A stretch of 46,141 nt of DNA from JBGSYJ01 sp041748075 (GTDB taxonomy: Bacteria; Acidobacteriota; Thermoanaerobaculia; Gp7-AA8): positions 1 through 46,141 of the forward strand of contig JBGTDX010000009.1 of NCBI GenBank assembly GCA_041748075.1. The letters are read 5' to 3'. Position numbers and translations under genes: made by a program. Below are positions 35,995-43,963 of this stretch, one piece after another (position 1 is the stretch's first letter; the number at the start of each line of letters is the position of its first letter). The notes beneath the pieces were generated by a model that ran no database searches, was not told the origin of the DNA, and was given only the letters and a program-made list of their open reading frames with translations.

Positions 35995-36023
35995 CATTTA
36001 CGGGAACAGGCGGATTACGTCAA
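35995..36023 (-). promoter_or_regulatory. Possible sigma70-type promoter for gvpJ-gvpA
   Basis: On the minus strand: TTGACG (-35), a 17-base spacer and TAAATG (-10-like, weak), preceded by the A-rich AGAAAAACA. The predicted start is about 40 bases before the gvpJ TTG codon. It lies between the 7-bp hairpin after gvpK and gvpJ, so it could drive the two wall-protein genes separately. Candidate only. Confidence 0.4.
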
Positions 36024-36075
36024 TGTTTTTCTGACCGCGCGCACTGCCGTGCATGAAATATGCCGCTGAGAGAAA

Positions 36076-36127
36076 GAATGAAGGATGAGGGATGAGGGAT
36101 GGGAGGCTTCATCCTTCATCCCTCTTC
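36076..36127. repeat. 7-bp repeat hairpin (GGATGAA / TTCATCC) between gvpK and gvpJ
   Basis: Left arm GAATGAAGGATGAGGGATGA (from 36076), right arm TTCATCCTTCATCCCTC (36108-36124). They are reverse-complementary with a 7-base period and a short GGGAGGC loop. The element lies just after the gvpK stop and may end or attenuate the upstream gvp transcript. Confidence 0.75.
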
Positions 36128-36136
36128 CTTGCCTGA

Positions 36137-36481
36137 TCACTCGATCGTCTTCACCGGCCCCAGTGACAGATTCAGCTCATCGCCCGAGAGGCCGAATACT
36201 TCCTTCATCTCCTCCATCTTCTCTTCGAGCTTCATCAGCGCTTCGCCCAGCCGCTCGATCTCTTCCTCGGAAAGATTTCCCGCGTCCATCCGTCTCAGCG
36301 CCTGCTTTTCAAGGAGTCTTCGAACGAGCTCGATGATCGACAGCACCAGCCGCGCGAGACCGTTCTCCACGATCTCGGGGTCGGCGGCAATCCGCTCCGG
36401 GATCATGCTCTCGGTGAATTCGAGACTTCGCCGTAGCGTTGCCTCGTCGTTCGAAACGAGAATCCGGTCATCATTTGCCAT
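36137..36481 (-). CDS. gvpK: Gas vesicle protein GvpK
   Basis: 114 residues. Family signature LARLVLSIIELVRRLLEKQA at ~42-61, followed by RRMDAGNLSEEEIERLGEAL and a terminal LNLSLGP. GvpK is an accessory protein needed for vesicle assembly; it is predicted to be helical and cytosolic. The start overlaps the short gvpF/L gene by 11 bases. Confidence 0.95.
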   Translation of the reverse strand: MANDDRILVSNDEATLRRSLEFTESMIPERIAADPEIVENGLARLVLSIIELVRRLLEKQALRRMDAGNLSEEEIERLGEALMKLEEKMEEMKEVFGLSGDELNLSLGPVKTIE

Positions 36482-37115
36482 CTGCGAAAACCTCCAGTGG
36501 CCATGGCCCCGAAAGCAGGAACGGAACGCCGGGATAGGTTTCTTTCAGACGAAGCCCGGCCTCCCGAGCCTTTGCTGTGCTTTCACGATGGGTCAGGAAT
36601 GCAAGCTCGAGCCCCGCGTCGTCCCTCCGGACCCAGCGCCACCGGACGGCCTGCCCGCCCAGCTCGTTTTCTACCGCTGCGCGGAATCCCTCGTCGATCG
36701 AGCTGGAGCTTCTCGAGCGATGCAGCTCCTCGAGATATGCACGTCCGGAGCTGAACTGGTGGCGATCAGGACGGAGCGGGGCCGCGGAGCCGGCGATCTT
36801 GAGAGTCATCTCGACGGTTCCGCGGTACTTCTCGAGGAGATCTTTCCAATCCCCGGCGAACTGCCGGCACTTGGTGAGCGCATCGTCGGGGCCCGTAACC
36901 GATGTTCCGTAGCGGATCGCAACGAATGTCTCTTTCGCAAGGAGCGCGCTGCGCACCCCCGCAGCCGAGGCGATCACCTGCCGATCCGCCAGACCCCCCG
37001 CAGGATCGTACGGGATGGAGCTGAGCAGAAGTCCCCCGACGGGAAACGGTTCGATTCCGGCAACCCCTTCGAGGTCTTCCTCGCGGAGGTGGGCGCCGAT
37101 GAGCGCGAAGCGCAT
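36471..37115 (-). CDS. Short, divergent GvpF/GvpL-family protein
   Basis: 214 residues, shorter than the usual ~250-270. The C-terminal hallmark GPWPLEVFA is clear, and the middle (SALLAKETFVAIRYGTSVTG, then DWKDLLEKYRGTVEMTLKI) matches the GvpF/L fold. The N-terminus lacks the YVYGI/YVYCI start of the other two paralogues. GvpF/L proteins bind GvpA monomers and help nucleate vesicles. It is one of three paralogues in the cluster, overlapping gvpK. Confidence 0.85.
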   Translation of the reverse strand: MRFALIGAHLREEDLEGVAGIEPFPVGGLLLSSIPYDPAGGLADRQVIASAAGVRSALLAKETFVAIRYGTSVTGPDDALTKCRQFAGDWKDLLEKYRGTVEMTLKIAGSAAPLRPDRHQFSSGRAYLEELHRSRSSSSIDEGFRAAVENELGGQAVRWRWVRRDDAGLELAFLTHRESTAKAREAGLRLKETYPGVPFLLSGPWPLEVFADGK

Positions 37116-37201
37116 GTGTGCTGGATTCCTTCCTCAGGGAGCGATGTCCGGTACGGTTACGAGGACGCTCGATCTGTCATCCGAGACTGTGTGAAAAAAG
37201 A

Positions 37202-37411
37202 ACAACGTGTCATCCTGAGCGCAGGGAAGGATCTCCTGAAGAGGATCGAGCATCGCAAACGAGATCCTTCGCTTCGCTCAGGATGACGTGGCCTCGCTCA
37301 GCATGACACGCTGGTTCATCTCCCCTTCACCGGCGCCCCGCGCCGCTTGATTGCTCGGGATGACACTCTCTAACGTTTTGACACAGTCTCGCCCTCAGGA
37401 TGACACGTTGT
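37202..37411. repeat. REPIN-like cluster bounded by 18-bp inverted repeats
   Basis: ACAACGTGTCATCCTGAG at 37202-37219 is repeated exactly in inverse at 37394-37411. In between are three further inverse half-copies (near 37271-37288, 37294-37309 and 37355-37366). The element fills the gap between the gvpM/S-type gene and the short gvpF/L gene, and its left-facing end contains the last codons and stop of the gvpM/S-type gene. Confidence 0.8.
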
Positions 37412-37622
37412 CCCCTACCTCGGGCGGCTCTTTCTTCAGTGCTTCGAGCTGGCGATCACGGGAACGGTTCAGGGTGTCGACGTTCGCCAGCACCACGTTC
37501 AATCCGAGATAGACCAGGTCGATTCCTGCGATCGAGATCGTCGCTTCGCCGGCGATCACCACGCCGCGGTCGAGCAGATGATCGAGTGTTTCGAGAAGCG
37601 ACAAGTCGCGTTCCTCATCCAT
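37395..37622 (-). CDS. GvpA/J/M-family minor protein (GvpM/GvpS type)
   Basis: 75 residues. The core SLLETLDHLLDRGVVIAGEA then ISIAGIDLVYLGLNVVLANV is that of GvpM/GvpS-type minor vesicle proteins (AGIDLVYL is typical). The C-terminus is short. The final codons GTG TCA TCC TGA coincide with the core of the intergenic repeat, so the original end may have been replaced. It overlaps the gvpF/L gene upstream by eight bases. Confidence 0.85.
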   Translation of the reverse strand: MDEERDLSLLETLDHLLDRGVVIAGEATISIAGIDLVYLGLNVVLANVDTLNRSRDRQLEALKKEPPEVGDNVSS

Positions 37623-38409
37623 CGGAGGCTCCTGACGTGAAGGTGTAAGGCGGCCACGGCCCGGTCCTCACAAGTGAGATTCCTTCATCACGATAACGGA
37701 GGCTCAGTTCCTGATGCAGCGAATCGAGATCGGCTCTCTGCTTCCGTTCCAGGAGAAGGTTGATCTGAGGAAATGATCCTGCTTTTTTCTGCCGGCTCTC
37801 GGTGATCATCGGTACTCCGAGCCGCGCGCTGATCTCGTTCTCGATCTCCGTGATGAGGCCGATCTCCGCTTCCCGCGCAGCCTTCCGCTTTTCTTCTTCC
37901 AGTTTCTTCTTCAGAAGATAGCCCTTGCCGGCGGAAGTGTGCGAGATCTGTTCCGCGAGCTGACGAAGCACCTCGACACGATGAATTGTCGCCTGCTCCC
38001 ACTTCTCCGCTTCGAACTCGATCCTGAAGGTCCACTCCTCTTTTCCTTCGAGGCGTTCAAGTAGAGCTCCCAGCTCCGTGGCGTTCTCACGAAGATACTC
38101 TTCAACCCCCTCGCGCGAACTGAACATCGTGAACGCCCTCAGTGGAATGATCGTCGAAACCTCCGCAAGAGCTGCAACCGTACGCTCATGCCGGTAGACG
38201 ATCGCGCCGAGCCACTGGAGATCCTGGCTCCTCCGATCGATCTCCTCCTGGGAAAACGTCTCGGCGTGGACTTCGGAATAGACCGCGTCGAGGTCCCCGG
38301 AGTGAGCGATCCCGAGGCCGGAGCTTCCGTCTACGCTCTCGAGGCCCGACAGGATTCCGGCGTCGAGGGCGCGTCCGATGGCGTAGACGTAGAACACGGT
38401 GTCGCTCAT
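37615..38409 (-). CDS. Gas vesicle protein GvpF/GvpL family
   Basis: 264 residues. FYVYAIG at the start, ERTVAALAEVSTIIPLRAFT near 74, a helical middle (~100-190, with LLKKKLEEEKRKAAREAEIG) and RTGPWPPYTF near the end are GvpF/L hallmarks. Cytosolic assembly factor that contacts GvpA. Its upstream 259 bases, before the kinase fusion stop, hold no gene or clear promoter. Confidence 0.92.
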   Translation of the reverse strand: MSDTVFYVYAIGRALDAGILSGLESVDGSSGLGIAHSGDLDAVYSEVHAETFSQEEIDRRSQDLQWLGAIVYRHERTVAALAEVSTIIPLRAFTMFSSREGVEEYLRENATELGALLERLEGKEEWTFRIEFEAEKWEQATIHRVEVLRQLAEQISHTSAGKGYLLKKKLEEEKRKAAREAEIGLITEIENEISARLGVPMITESRQKKAGSFPQINLLLERKQRADLDSLHQELSLRYRDEGISLVRTGPWPPYTFTSGASDG

Positions 38410-38668
38410 GAAGGGCCAGTTTGACGCAAGGACGACGCGCGGGCAACTCAGGGGGGCAGGGAATTGGAATGCCCTGCCAGTGCGCCCGAGAGCGCACGTG
38501 GATAGAGGAGTGGAAGTCTCCTCCAGTCAAACCGTAACTGCGTCGTGGTGACACGGGGGGGGAGCAACGGAAGGCGAACGACCGGGCGGTGCGGACGAGT
38601 TTGCGGAATGCGATCGACAGGGGAGATGCGCTTTTCCGTGTGACTCAGGATGGGACTCCCATGTGGGC

Positions 38669-41572
38669 TCAGTCGAGCTTGCCGAGCGTCTCGTCAAGCC
38701 ATTTGTTGATGATCGGAATCTGCACAGCCTGTGTAGGCATGTGACTGCCCTCGTAGATTTCGAGGCGTTTCGGCTCGCGCATCAGGTTGAAGAGCGGCCT
38801 GGCCATACTTTCGAGAGGGGCGGATTCGTCGTAGCGACCCTGCACCATCAGGATAGGACCTTTGATACGCGGTGCGAAATGGATGCGGTTCGCAGCGGCG
38901 ATGTCGGTGACTTCGCTCGGCCAGATGCCGCTTCCCATTATCAGCACCGAACGGTAGCGGTGTTCGACCCCGGCCAGCACGACTCCTGAGCCCGCTCCGG
39001 CACTAAACGCGTAGAAGCAGATTCGGGCACGATCGATGTCCGGGCGGGTCTCGAGATAGTCCACACCGCGCATCATTTCCTTCACCTCCCGGGCCGTGTA
39101 GTCGGCGAACTGCACCGAACGGCTATCAGGCCTCCTGGTTCCCTCCTGATGCGGCCTGCCCATGAATCCAGTCATCACTACCGCAAAGATCGCGCGCCCC
39201 CCTCGGATGACCGGCGCGAGCGAAGCCTCTACGCTCTTGTCCAGTGATCTAAAACCGCTGGTCACGTCACCGGCCGGCGAGTAATGCACCACCTGCAGTG
39301 GACGCGGGAAATTCTTCGGCAGATAAAGGTACGCGGGCACGGTCCGTCCATCCACTTCATACTCGACCCGCTCACGCGTCCAGTCTGCATGATCGATTCG
39401 TTCCGTCACCCTGGCCGTCAGCGGTGTCCGCTCGTATTCGTAAATCGAACGGAGCTCTTCGAATTCTTCATCGTCCACCGGTTGGTACTTCGGAGCGAAT
39501 CCGGCCGGGCTCAGAGCAAACTCTCCCTGGTCCTGGCCGTCGCCTGCTAACGGCTTCACGAGGCGAAAGCCGAGTTCTGTGCTCGCGTACATCGCAGGAA
39601 ACGCCGAGGTCCTGCCGAAAGAGTAGAGAGCGTCATTCCAGCTGCCGCCACGCACGGCAAATCCAGGGGGAAGCGGGTTGCGCATCCACTCCGAAACATT
39701 GCCGGCCATGTGGTGAGCCCCATATGGAGAGATTCCAAATCGCATGCTGTCGACCGGCAGCGTTCCCCGGCCATTGAAGTTCATGCGGTCGGTCGTGTCG
39801 ACGCCCGGGCTGAGCAGCCCCCACGGAAAATTTCCTGCTGGTCCGTAACTGAACAGATATCGCGACGCCTTCTCCCATTGATAGACCGTCGGCAGTTGCT
39901 TTCCTTTCCATCTCGCGAAAGCCGATGCCTCATGCCACGTGACACCGGTCACCGGATGGTTCCCGAGGCCGGGGGGCGGCGCGCCACCGGCCCACATGCG
40001 CGGACCAGGAAGTCTTGTCGTATCGCGGAAACTCGTACCGACTTCCGCGAAAGGAAGCGTCTGCCACAGTTCCGGACGACGGTAACCTCCGTCGCGAACG
40101 AACGCTTCGAAATCATCGTTGGAAACCTCGAAGCGGTCGATGAGAAAGTCCTCGAGCTGTACCGGAGCGCCGCTCATGCGCTGTGATCCTGTGAGCTTGT
40201 ACTCACCGCCGCTGACGGCGACCATTTCGTGGGGTACTTTCTCGGTTTGAAACAGTCTTACGGAAAGCCTGGCTGGTCTTGGTGGCACCATTTGGCCGTC
40301 TCCAAACATCGGATACTGCGCGAGTGGGAGTCTCGCTGTCGCATACCCAGGTTTCTCGCAGGTGACGATATAATCCGCCAACGGCAGGTTTGGGATCGTA
40401 AACGGCGTCGTGCCGGCCCCGAATCGCTTGCCGGCGGGAATGAAACTCTCGAGATACACCGAGGCGCCGGGCGGATCGGTCTCGAATGTCGCGCTTTCAC
40501 TCGACATTTCGATCACATCGCGGAGCCGCTGTTCCATCGGAAGGATGGATACCGCGGCGGCGGCAGTCTCATAGGCGCCGGGGTAGTCTCGCTCCCGAAG
40601 GAGGCGCTCGGCCGTCGTGATTGATTCCAACGCGCGCTGAATCCGAATCGAGCGGGCGGTCGTCCAGGCCAGAGCCCCCATCACGACCAGGACCACTGTG
40701 GCGGCGGCGAGCAGCGTCCGTGATCGCTGACGAGCCGGGACCGCGACGATTGGAGCTCCGGTGAGCTTCTGCAACTCATCCAGCATTTCGCCGGCGTTCG
40801 AGAAGCGCTCGTCGGGGCTCTTCTCCAGTGCTCGCATGACGATCCCGGAGAGTTTTTGCGGAACGGTCAGTGCCTTCGGATGTTTCGTCAGAATGGCCGC
40901 CGCGATCTCAGAAGGGGTGTTCCCCTCGTACGGTCGCCGGCCGCTGAGCATTTCATAAAGCAGTATCCCGAAGCTGAAGACATCCGCAGCCGGAGTCACC
41001 GAATCTCCGCTGAGCTGCTCGGGCGACATGTAACTGAGGGTTCCCATGGTGACGCCCGTGCCGGTCCTCAGAGCGGTCGAGCCGTCGTCGCGGATCTCAC
41101 GCAGTTTCGCGAGTCCGAAGTCGAGAATCTTCGCGAGACCATCGGGGCGGATCATGATGTTTTCCGGCTTGATGTCCCGGTGAATGATTCCTGCCCCGTG
41201 GGCGGCGGCGAGCCCCGCGGCGATCTGCATCGCGATCGCAACAGCATCGTCCTGGGAAATCGCGCCGCGACGGAGCCGGGCCCGCAGAGGCTCGCCCGGA
41301 ACGAGTTCCATGACGATGAACCGCAAGCCCTCATGGACTCCGATCTCGTAAACGGTGGCAACGTTGGGGTGGTTCAGCGCCGAGGCCGCGCGGGCTTCCT
41401 GTAGAAAGCGGCGAGCACGATCCGGGCTCTCGTCTCCCGGCTGAAGCACCTTGACCGCCACCTCGCGCTCGAGGTCGTGGTCGTATGCCAGGTGGACCTC
41501 TCCCATCCCGCCGGCCCCGAGCAGCGCGCGGACCTCGTACCGGCCGAGTCTCGAACCGGATTCTAGTGCCAT
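38669..41572 (-). CDS. Ser/Thr kinase - PEGA - FGE-like - alpha/beta hydrolase fusion
   Basis: 967 residues. Residues 1-270 form a Hanks kinase: GAGGMGEV loop, Lys41, HRDIKPEN (131-138), DFG (151-153), SPEQ (183-186). A TM helix (~286-304) is followed outside by a helical segment and a PEGA domain (~360-415), then an FGE/SUMF1-like domain (~447-673: GGEYKL ... HMAGNVSEW ... RGGSWNDA ... GFRLVK). That domain has no cysteine, so it cannot work like formylglycine-generating enzyme and is probably a sensor or binding fold. The C-terminal alpha/beta hydrolase (~735-967) keeps Ser857, Asp915 and His944. ATG at 41572 is chosen; longer forms add no conserved sequence. It sits inside the gvp cluster. 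Confidence 0.88.
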   Translation of the reverse strand: MALESGSRLGRYEVRALLGAGGMGEVHLAYDHDLEREVAVKVLQPGDESPDRARRFLQEARAASALNHPNVATVYEIGVHEGLRFIVMELVPGEPLRARLRRGAISQDDAVAIAMQIAAGLAAAHGAGIIHRDIKPENIMIRPDGLAKILDFGLAKLREIRDDGSTALRTGTGVTMGTLSYMSPEQLSGDSVTPAADVFSFGILLYEMLSGRRPYEGNTPSEIAAAILTKHPKALTVPQKLSGIVMRALEKSPDERFSNAGEMLDELQKLTGAPIVAVPARQRSRTLLAAATVVLVVMGALAWTTARSIRIQRALESITTAERLLRERDYPGAYETAAAAVSILPMEQRLRDVIEMSSESATFETDPPGASVYLESFIPAGKRFGAGTTPFTIPNLPLADYIVTCEKPGYATARLPLAQYPMFGDGQMVPPRPARLSVRLFQTEKVPHEMVAVSGGEYKLTGSQRMSGAPVQLEDFLIDRFEVSNDDFEAFVRDGGYRRPELWQTLPFAEVGTSFRDTTRLPGPRMWAGGAPPPGLGNHPVTGVTWHEASAFARWKGKQLPTVYQWEKASRYLFSYGPAGNFPWGLLSPGVDTTDRMNFNGRGTLPVDSMRFGISPYGAHHMAGNVSEWMRNPLPPGFAVRGGSWNDALYSFGRTSAFPAMYASTELGFRLVKPLAGDGQDQGEFALSPAGFAPKYQPVDDEEFEELRSIYEYERTPLTARVTERIDHADWTRERVEYEVDGRTVPAYLYLPKNFPRPLQVVHYSPAGDVTSGFRSLDKSVEASLAPVIRGGRAIFAVVMTGFMGRPHQEGTRRPDSRSVQFADYTAREVKEMMRGVDYLETRPDIDRARICFYAFSAGAGSGVVLAGVEHRYRSVLIMGSGIWPSEVTDIAAANRIHFAPRIKGPILMVQGRYDESAPLESMARPLFNLMREPKRLEIYEGSHMPTQAVQIPIINKWLDETLGKLD

Positions 41573-41743
41573 TCTGTCGTGATGATCCAGTTCCAGTATC
41601 TCACAACGAATTGTCGCGGGACACAGCAGCAATCCAGAACTGAAAACGTCCCCTGTCCGCTGATGACCGACCCAGGCTCGCCGCTCAGCGCAAGCGTTGC
41701 GGCGTCGAAACGCTCCGCGACGAGAGGGTCGTTGCAACGAAAA

Positions 41744-43651
41744 TCAGGAAGCCCTTTGGCGCCGAGTGAGGGGAATGAGAGTCTCGAGCTCGGCAAGGCT
41801 CGTCACGGGTCCGGCCTGTTGTTCGACGATGACCGCAAGCTCGTCGAACGAGCTCAGGATCTCCATCTGGAATTGGCGCCGTAGCTGGTCACACGGACAC
41901 TCGGAATCCGGCGTCACGTAGTTCGCGATTACACCCTGAATGGGGATCTCTCTCTTCCGCATCTCTCCGATCAATCGATGTGTCTCCTTCGCGACGAGAC
42001 GTTCGGGGCGCATGACGACGACGACGCCGCACTCGTCCGTCCGGAGAAGCGCGTGCACTCTGGTCAGGCCCCGCGAAGCGCGCAGGAGCTGCTCGCCGAG
42101 GGAGCTGGGGGGGACAAGGTCGCGATAGCGGAGGATGATGCGCATGAACTCGCGCACCCACTCGCCCGCGGTGTCCGGCAGATCGATCAGCCGCAGGAAG
42201 TGGCCGGTCGGCGCGGTGTCGATGATCACGAGATCGTGCCGATCATCGAAGAGCAGCTCATGCAGCCGGATGATCGCGAAGAGCTCGTCGGCGCCGGGAG
42301 GCGCGATCTCGATCAGCCGGTTCATCACGTTCGTGTCGTGAGACAGGGAAAGACCCGAGCTGGTGAGCCGCTCGATCGCGCGCTCGATTTCGTGACCGAT
42401 GTTTGCCCGCAGACGCTCCCACTCTTCTTTCGTGTCGATCATCTCGACGACGAGGTTCCCGGGCGGCTTTTCCTGCGAGAAGACATCGGCGACGCTGTGC
42501 GCCGGATCGACCGAGACGAGCCGATAGCTGCCTTTCGGATTGGCCGCGGCGAGCTGCAGCGCTACAGAGCTGGCGGATGTGGTCTTTCCCACACCTCCCT
42601 TGCCCGCGAAGAAGATCACGCGGCGTGAGGCGGCAATCGTCAACAGCTGAGGAACGGCAGAGCTGTTGGGAGCCGTCGCTGCGTCGGCGTTTCCGGATTG
42701 TCCGTCGAGCCATGCCTCGAGGCGGCTGGTTGAATCGAGTGGAGTGCAGGAGCGGGGGGCGGCGGCGAGATCCGTTGGAGCGAGCGAATCGATCGCTGCT
42801 CGCTCATTTTTCAGCCGCAGTTCGCAGCGTGCACAGTCGCAGTCGTGCACCGCCTGATTCAGCACCACGAGCGGAACGTCCATCCCACTCTCTCTTAACT
42901 CACTCATGAGACGGATCGTCTGCGCGACGACCCAGGGCTCCGCGAGAGTGACGGCGACGAACGCAGTGCGGGTGGGATCGCTCATCAGCCCGGCGCGCGC
43001 TGCAGCATCGGAACGGAACGACTCGACGAACTCGTCGATGGCGTCTCGCATGCGGCGCCTCGTGAGCTGCTCGACCAGTTCGCGGTGCTTGTCCTGCATC
43101 GCTTCGAGAGCACGGCCGAATCGTTCGAAGTGTCCCGACGACGAGAGCATGCGGAGCGTATGTCCGGTGGGCGCTGTGTCGACGATGACGAGCGATCCGG
43201 GATTCGCTGTCACGAGATCTCCCACTCGCATCCAGGCCATCAGTTCGTCGATGCCTGGAAGCGACAGCTCCAGCAGCCGCTGAACCTCTTCACGGTCGAG
43301 ATACGTTCCGCGATCAGCCAGCTCGAGAAACGACTGGAGGTTTGTCTCGAGGTACGTTTCGTAAAGAGCCCGGGCATCGAGATGCTCGATACGGAGTGCG
43401 GGGCTGTGATTGCCGTCACCGAGGAGATCTCTGAGGTTGGAAGCGGGATCGCTCGTGAAGAGGATCACCGGACGGCTGCGGGAGAAATGAATCGACGCCA
43501 GAGCCGAGATCGTGGTCTTTCCGACGCCGCCTTTGCCTCCGAACAGAAGGAGAGAACGCGTCCCGAGAGAGTCGAACGAGCGTTTCAGCGCATCAGTCAG
43601 GCTGGAAAAGGTGGGCGAGTCGTCCCGCTGCCGTGAGACGTCATTGGCCAT
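41744..43651 (-). CDS. Tandem ArsA/Get3-like ATPase in the gas-vesicle cluster
   Basis: 635 residues made of two ArsA/Get3-family halves in one chain. Each has a deviant Walker A GKGGVGKT (39-46 and 351-358), a signature DTAPTGH (159-165 and 478-484) and cysteine pairs near the end of the half (CDCARC at 272-277; CPC at 586-588). No TM segment. ArsA drives arsenite pumps and Get3 delivers tail-anchored membrane proteins. No arsB, arsC or arsR is nearby, so an arsenic role is unlikely. It overlaps gvpG by 11 bases and lies 171 bases before the kinase fusion. A chaperone or energy-supplying role in vesicle assembly, perhaps in place of GvpN, is an inference. Confidence 0.88.
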   Translation of the reverse strand: MANDVSRQRDDSPTFSSLTDALKRSFDSLGTRSLLLFGGKGGVGKTTISALASIHFSRSRPVILFTSDPASNLRDLLGDGNHSPALRIEHLDARALYETYLETNLQSFLELADRGTYLDREEVQRLLELSLPGIDELMAWMRVGDLVTANPGSLVIVDTAPTGHTLRMLSSSGHFERFGRALEAMQDKHRELVEQLTRRRMRDAIDEFVESFRSDAAARAGLMSDPTRTAFVAVTLAEPWVVAQTIRLMSELRESGMDVPLVVLNQAVHDCDCARCELRLKNERAAIDSLAPTDLAAAPRSCTPLDSTSRLEAWLDGQSGNADAATAPNSSAVPQLLTIAASRRVIFFAGKGGVGKTTSASSVALQLAAANPKGSYRLVSVDPAHSVADVFSQEKPPGNLVVEMIDTKEEWERLRANIGHEIERAIERLTSSGLSLSHDTNVMNRLIEIAPPGADELFAIIRLHELLFDDRHDLVIIDTAPTGHFLRLIDLPDTAGEWVREFMRIILRYRDLVPPSSLGEQLLRASRGLTRVHALLRTDECGVVVVMRPERLVAKETHRLIGEMRKREIPIQGVIANYVTPDSECPCDQLRRQFQMEILSSFDELAVIVEQQAGPVTSLAELETLIPLTRRQRAS

Positions 43652-43958
43652 ACCCGGTGTACATTCCGATTCCCGTCTCCTCTTCGCCCCGCTCCGCCGC
43701 CAATCTCGCGGCGATTTCCTGACGCCGCATCTTGATCTCGCGCAGCTTCTGGAAAACGATCGCCTCTTCGACGGTGTACTCCTCTTCGGAAATATCGCCG
43801 ACCTCGAGCATCATCTGCAGCTCGATGAGGCGCTCCTTCCATGGCTGATCGTTCATCAGCTCTTCTTCCGCCATCGTCTGGATCTGCTTCATGATCCAGG
43901 TGAACCCCGATACGGGAAGTTTGAGGGGAATCATCAGAATATCGTCGAGGATGAACAT
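43641..43958 (-). CDS. gvpG: Gas vesicle protein GvpG
   Basis: 105 residues, small and helical: an N-terminal hydrophobic PLKLPVSGFTWIMKQI, then EERL-like charged helices (WKERLIELQMMLEVGDISEE, KLREIKMRRQEIAARL). GvpG is an accessory assembly protein. It starts five bases after the gvpF stop and overlaps the ArsA-like gene, so the three are one transcription unit. Confidence 0.92.
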   Translation of the reverse strand: MFILDDILMIPLKLPVSGFTWIMKQIQTMAEEELMNDQPWKERLIELQMMLEVGDISEEEYTVEEAIVFQKLREIKMRRQEIAARLAAERGEEETGIGMYTGYGQ

Positions 43959-43963
43959 GCGGT

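Noticed and set aside
38410..38668. Gene or promoter between the kinase fusion and gvpF/L
   Set aside because: No frame with a ribosome site or family motif; a TTGACT on the minus strand near 38526 has only a poor -10. Nothing can be supported.
38669..41572. Formylglycine-generating (sulfatase-activating) enzyme activity
   Set aside because: The FGE-like domain contains no cysteine, so the oxidase chemistry is not possible; no sulfatase is in the window.
41744..43651. Arsenite efflux ATPase
   Set aside because: ArsA fold is clear, but there is no arsB, arsC, arsD or arsR nearby and the gene overlaps gvpG.
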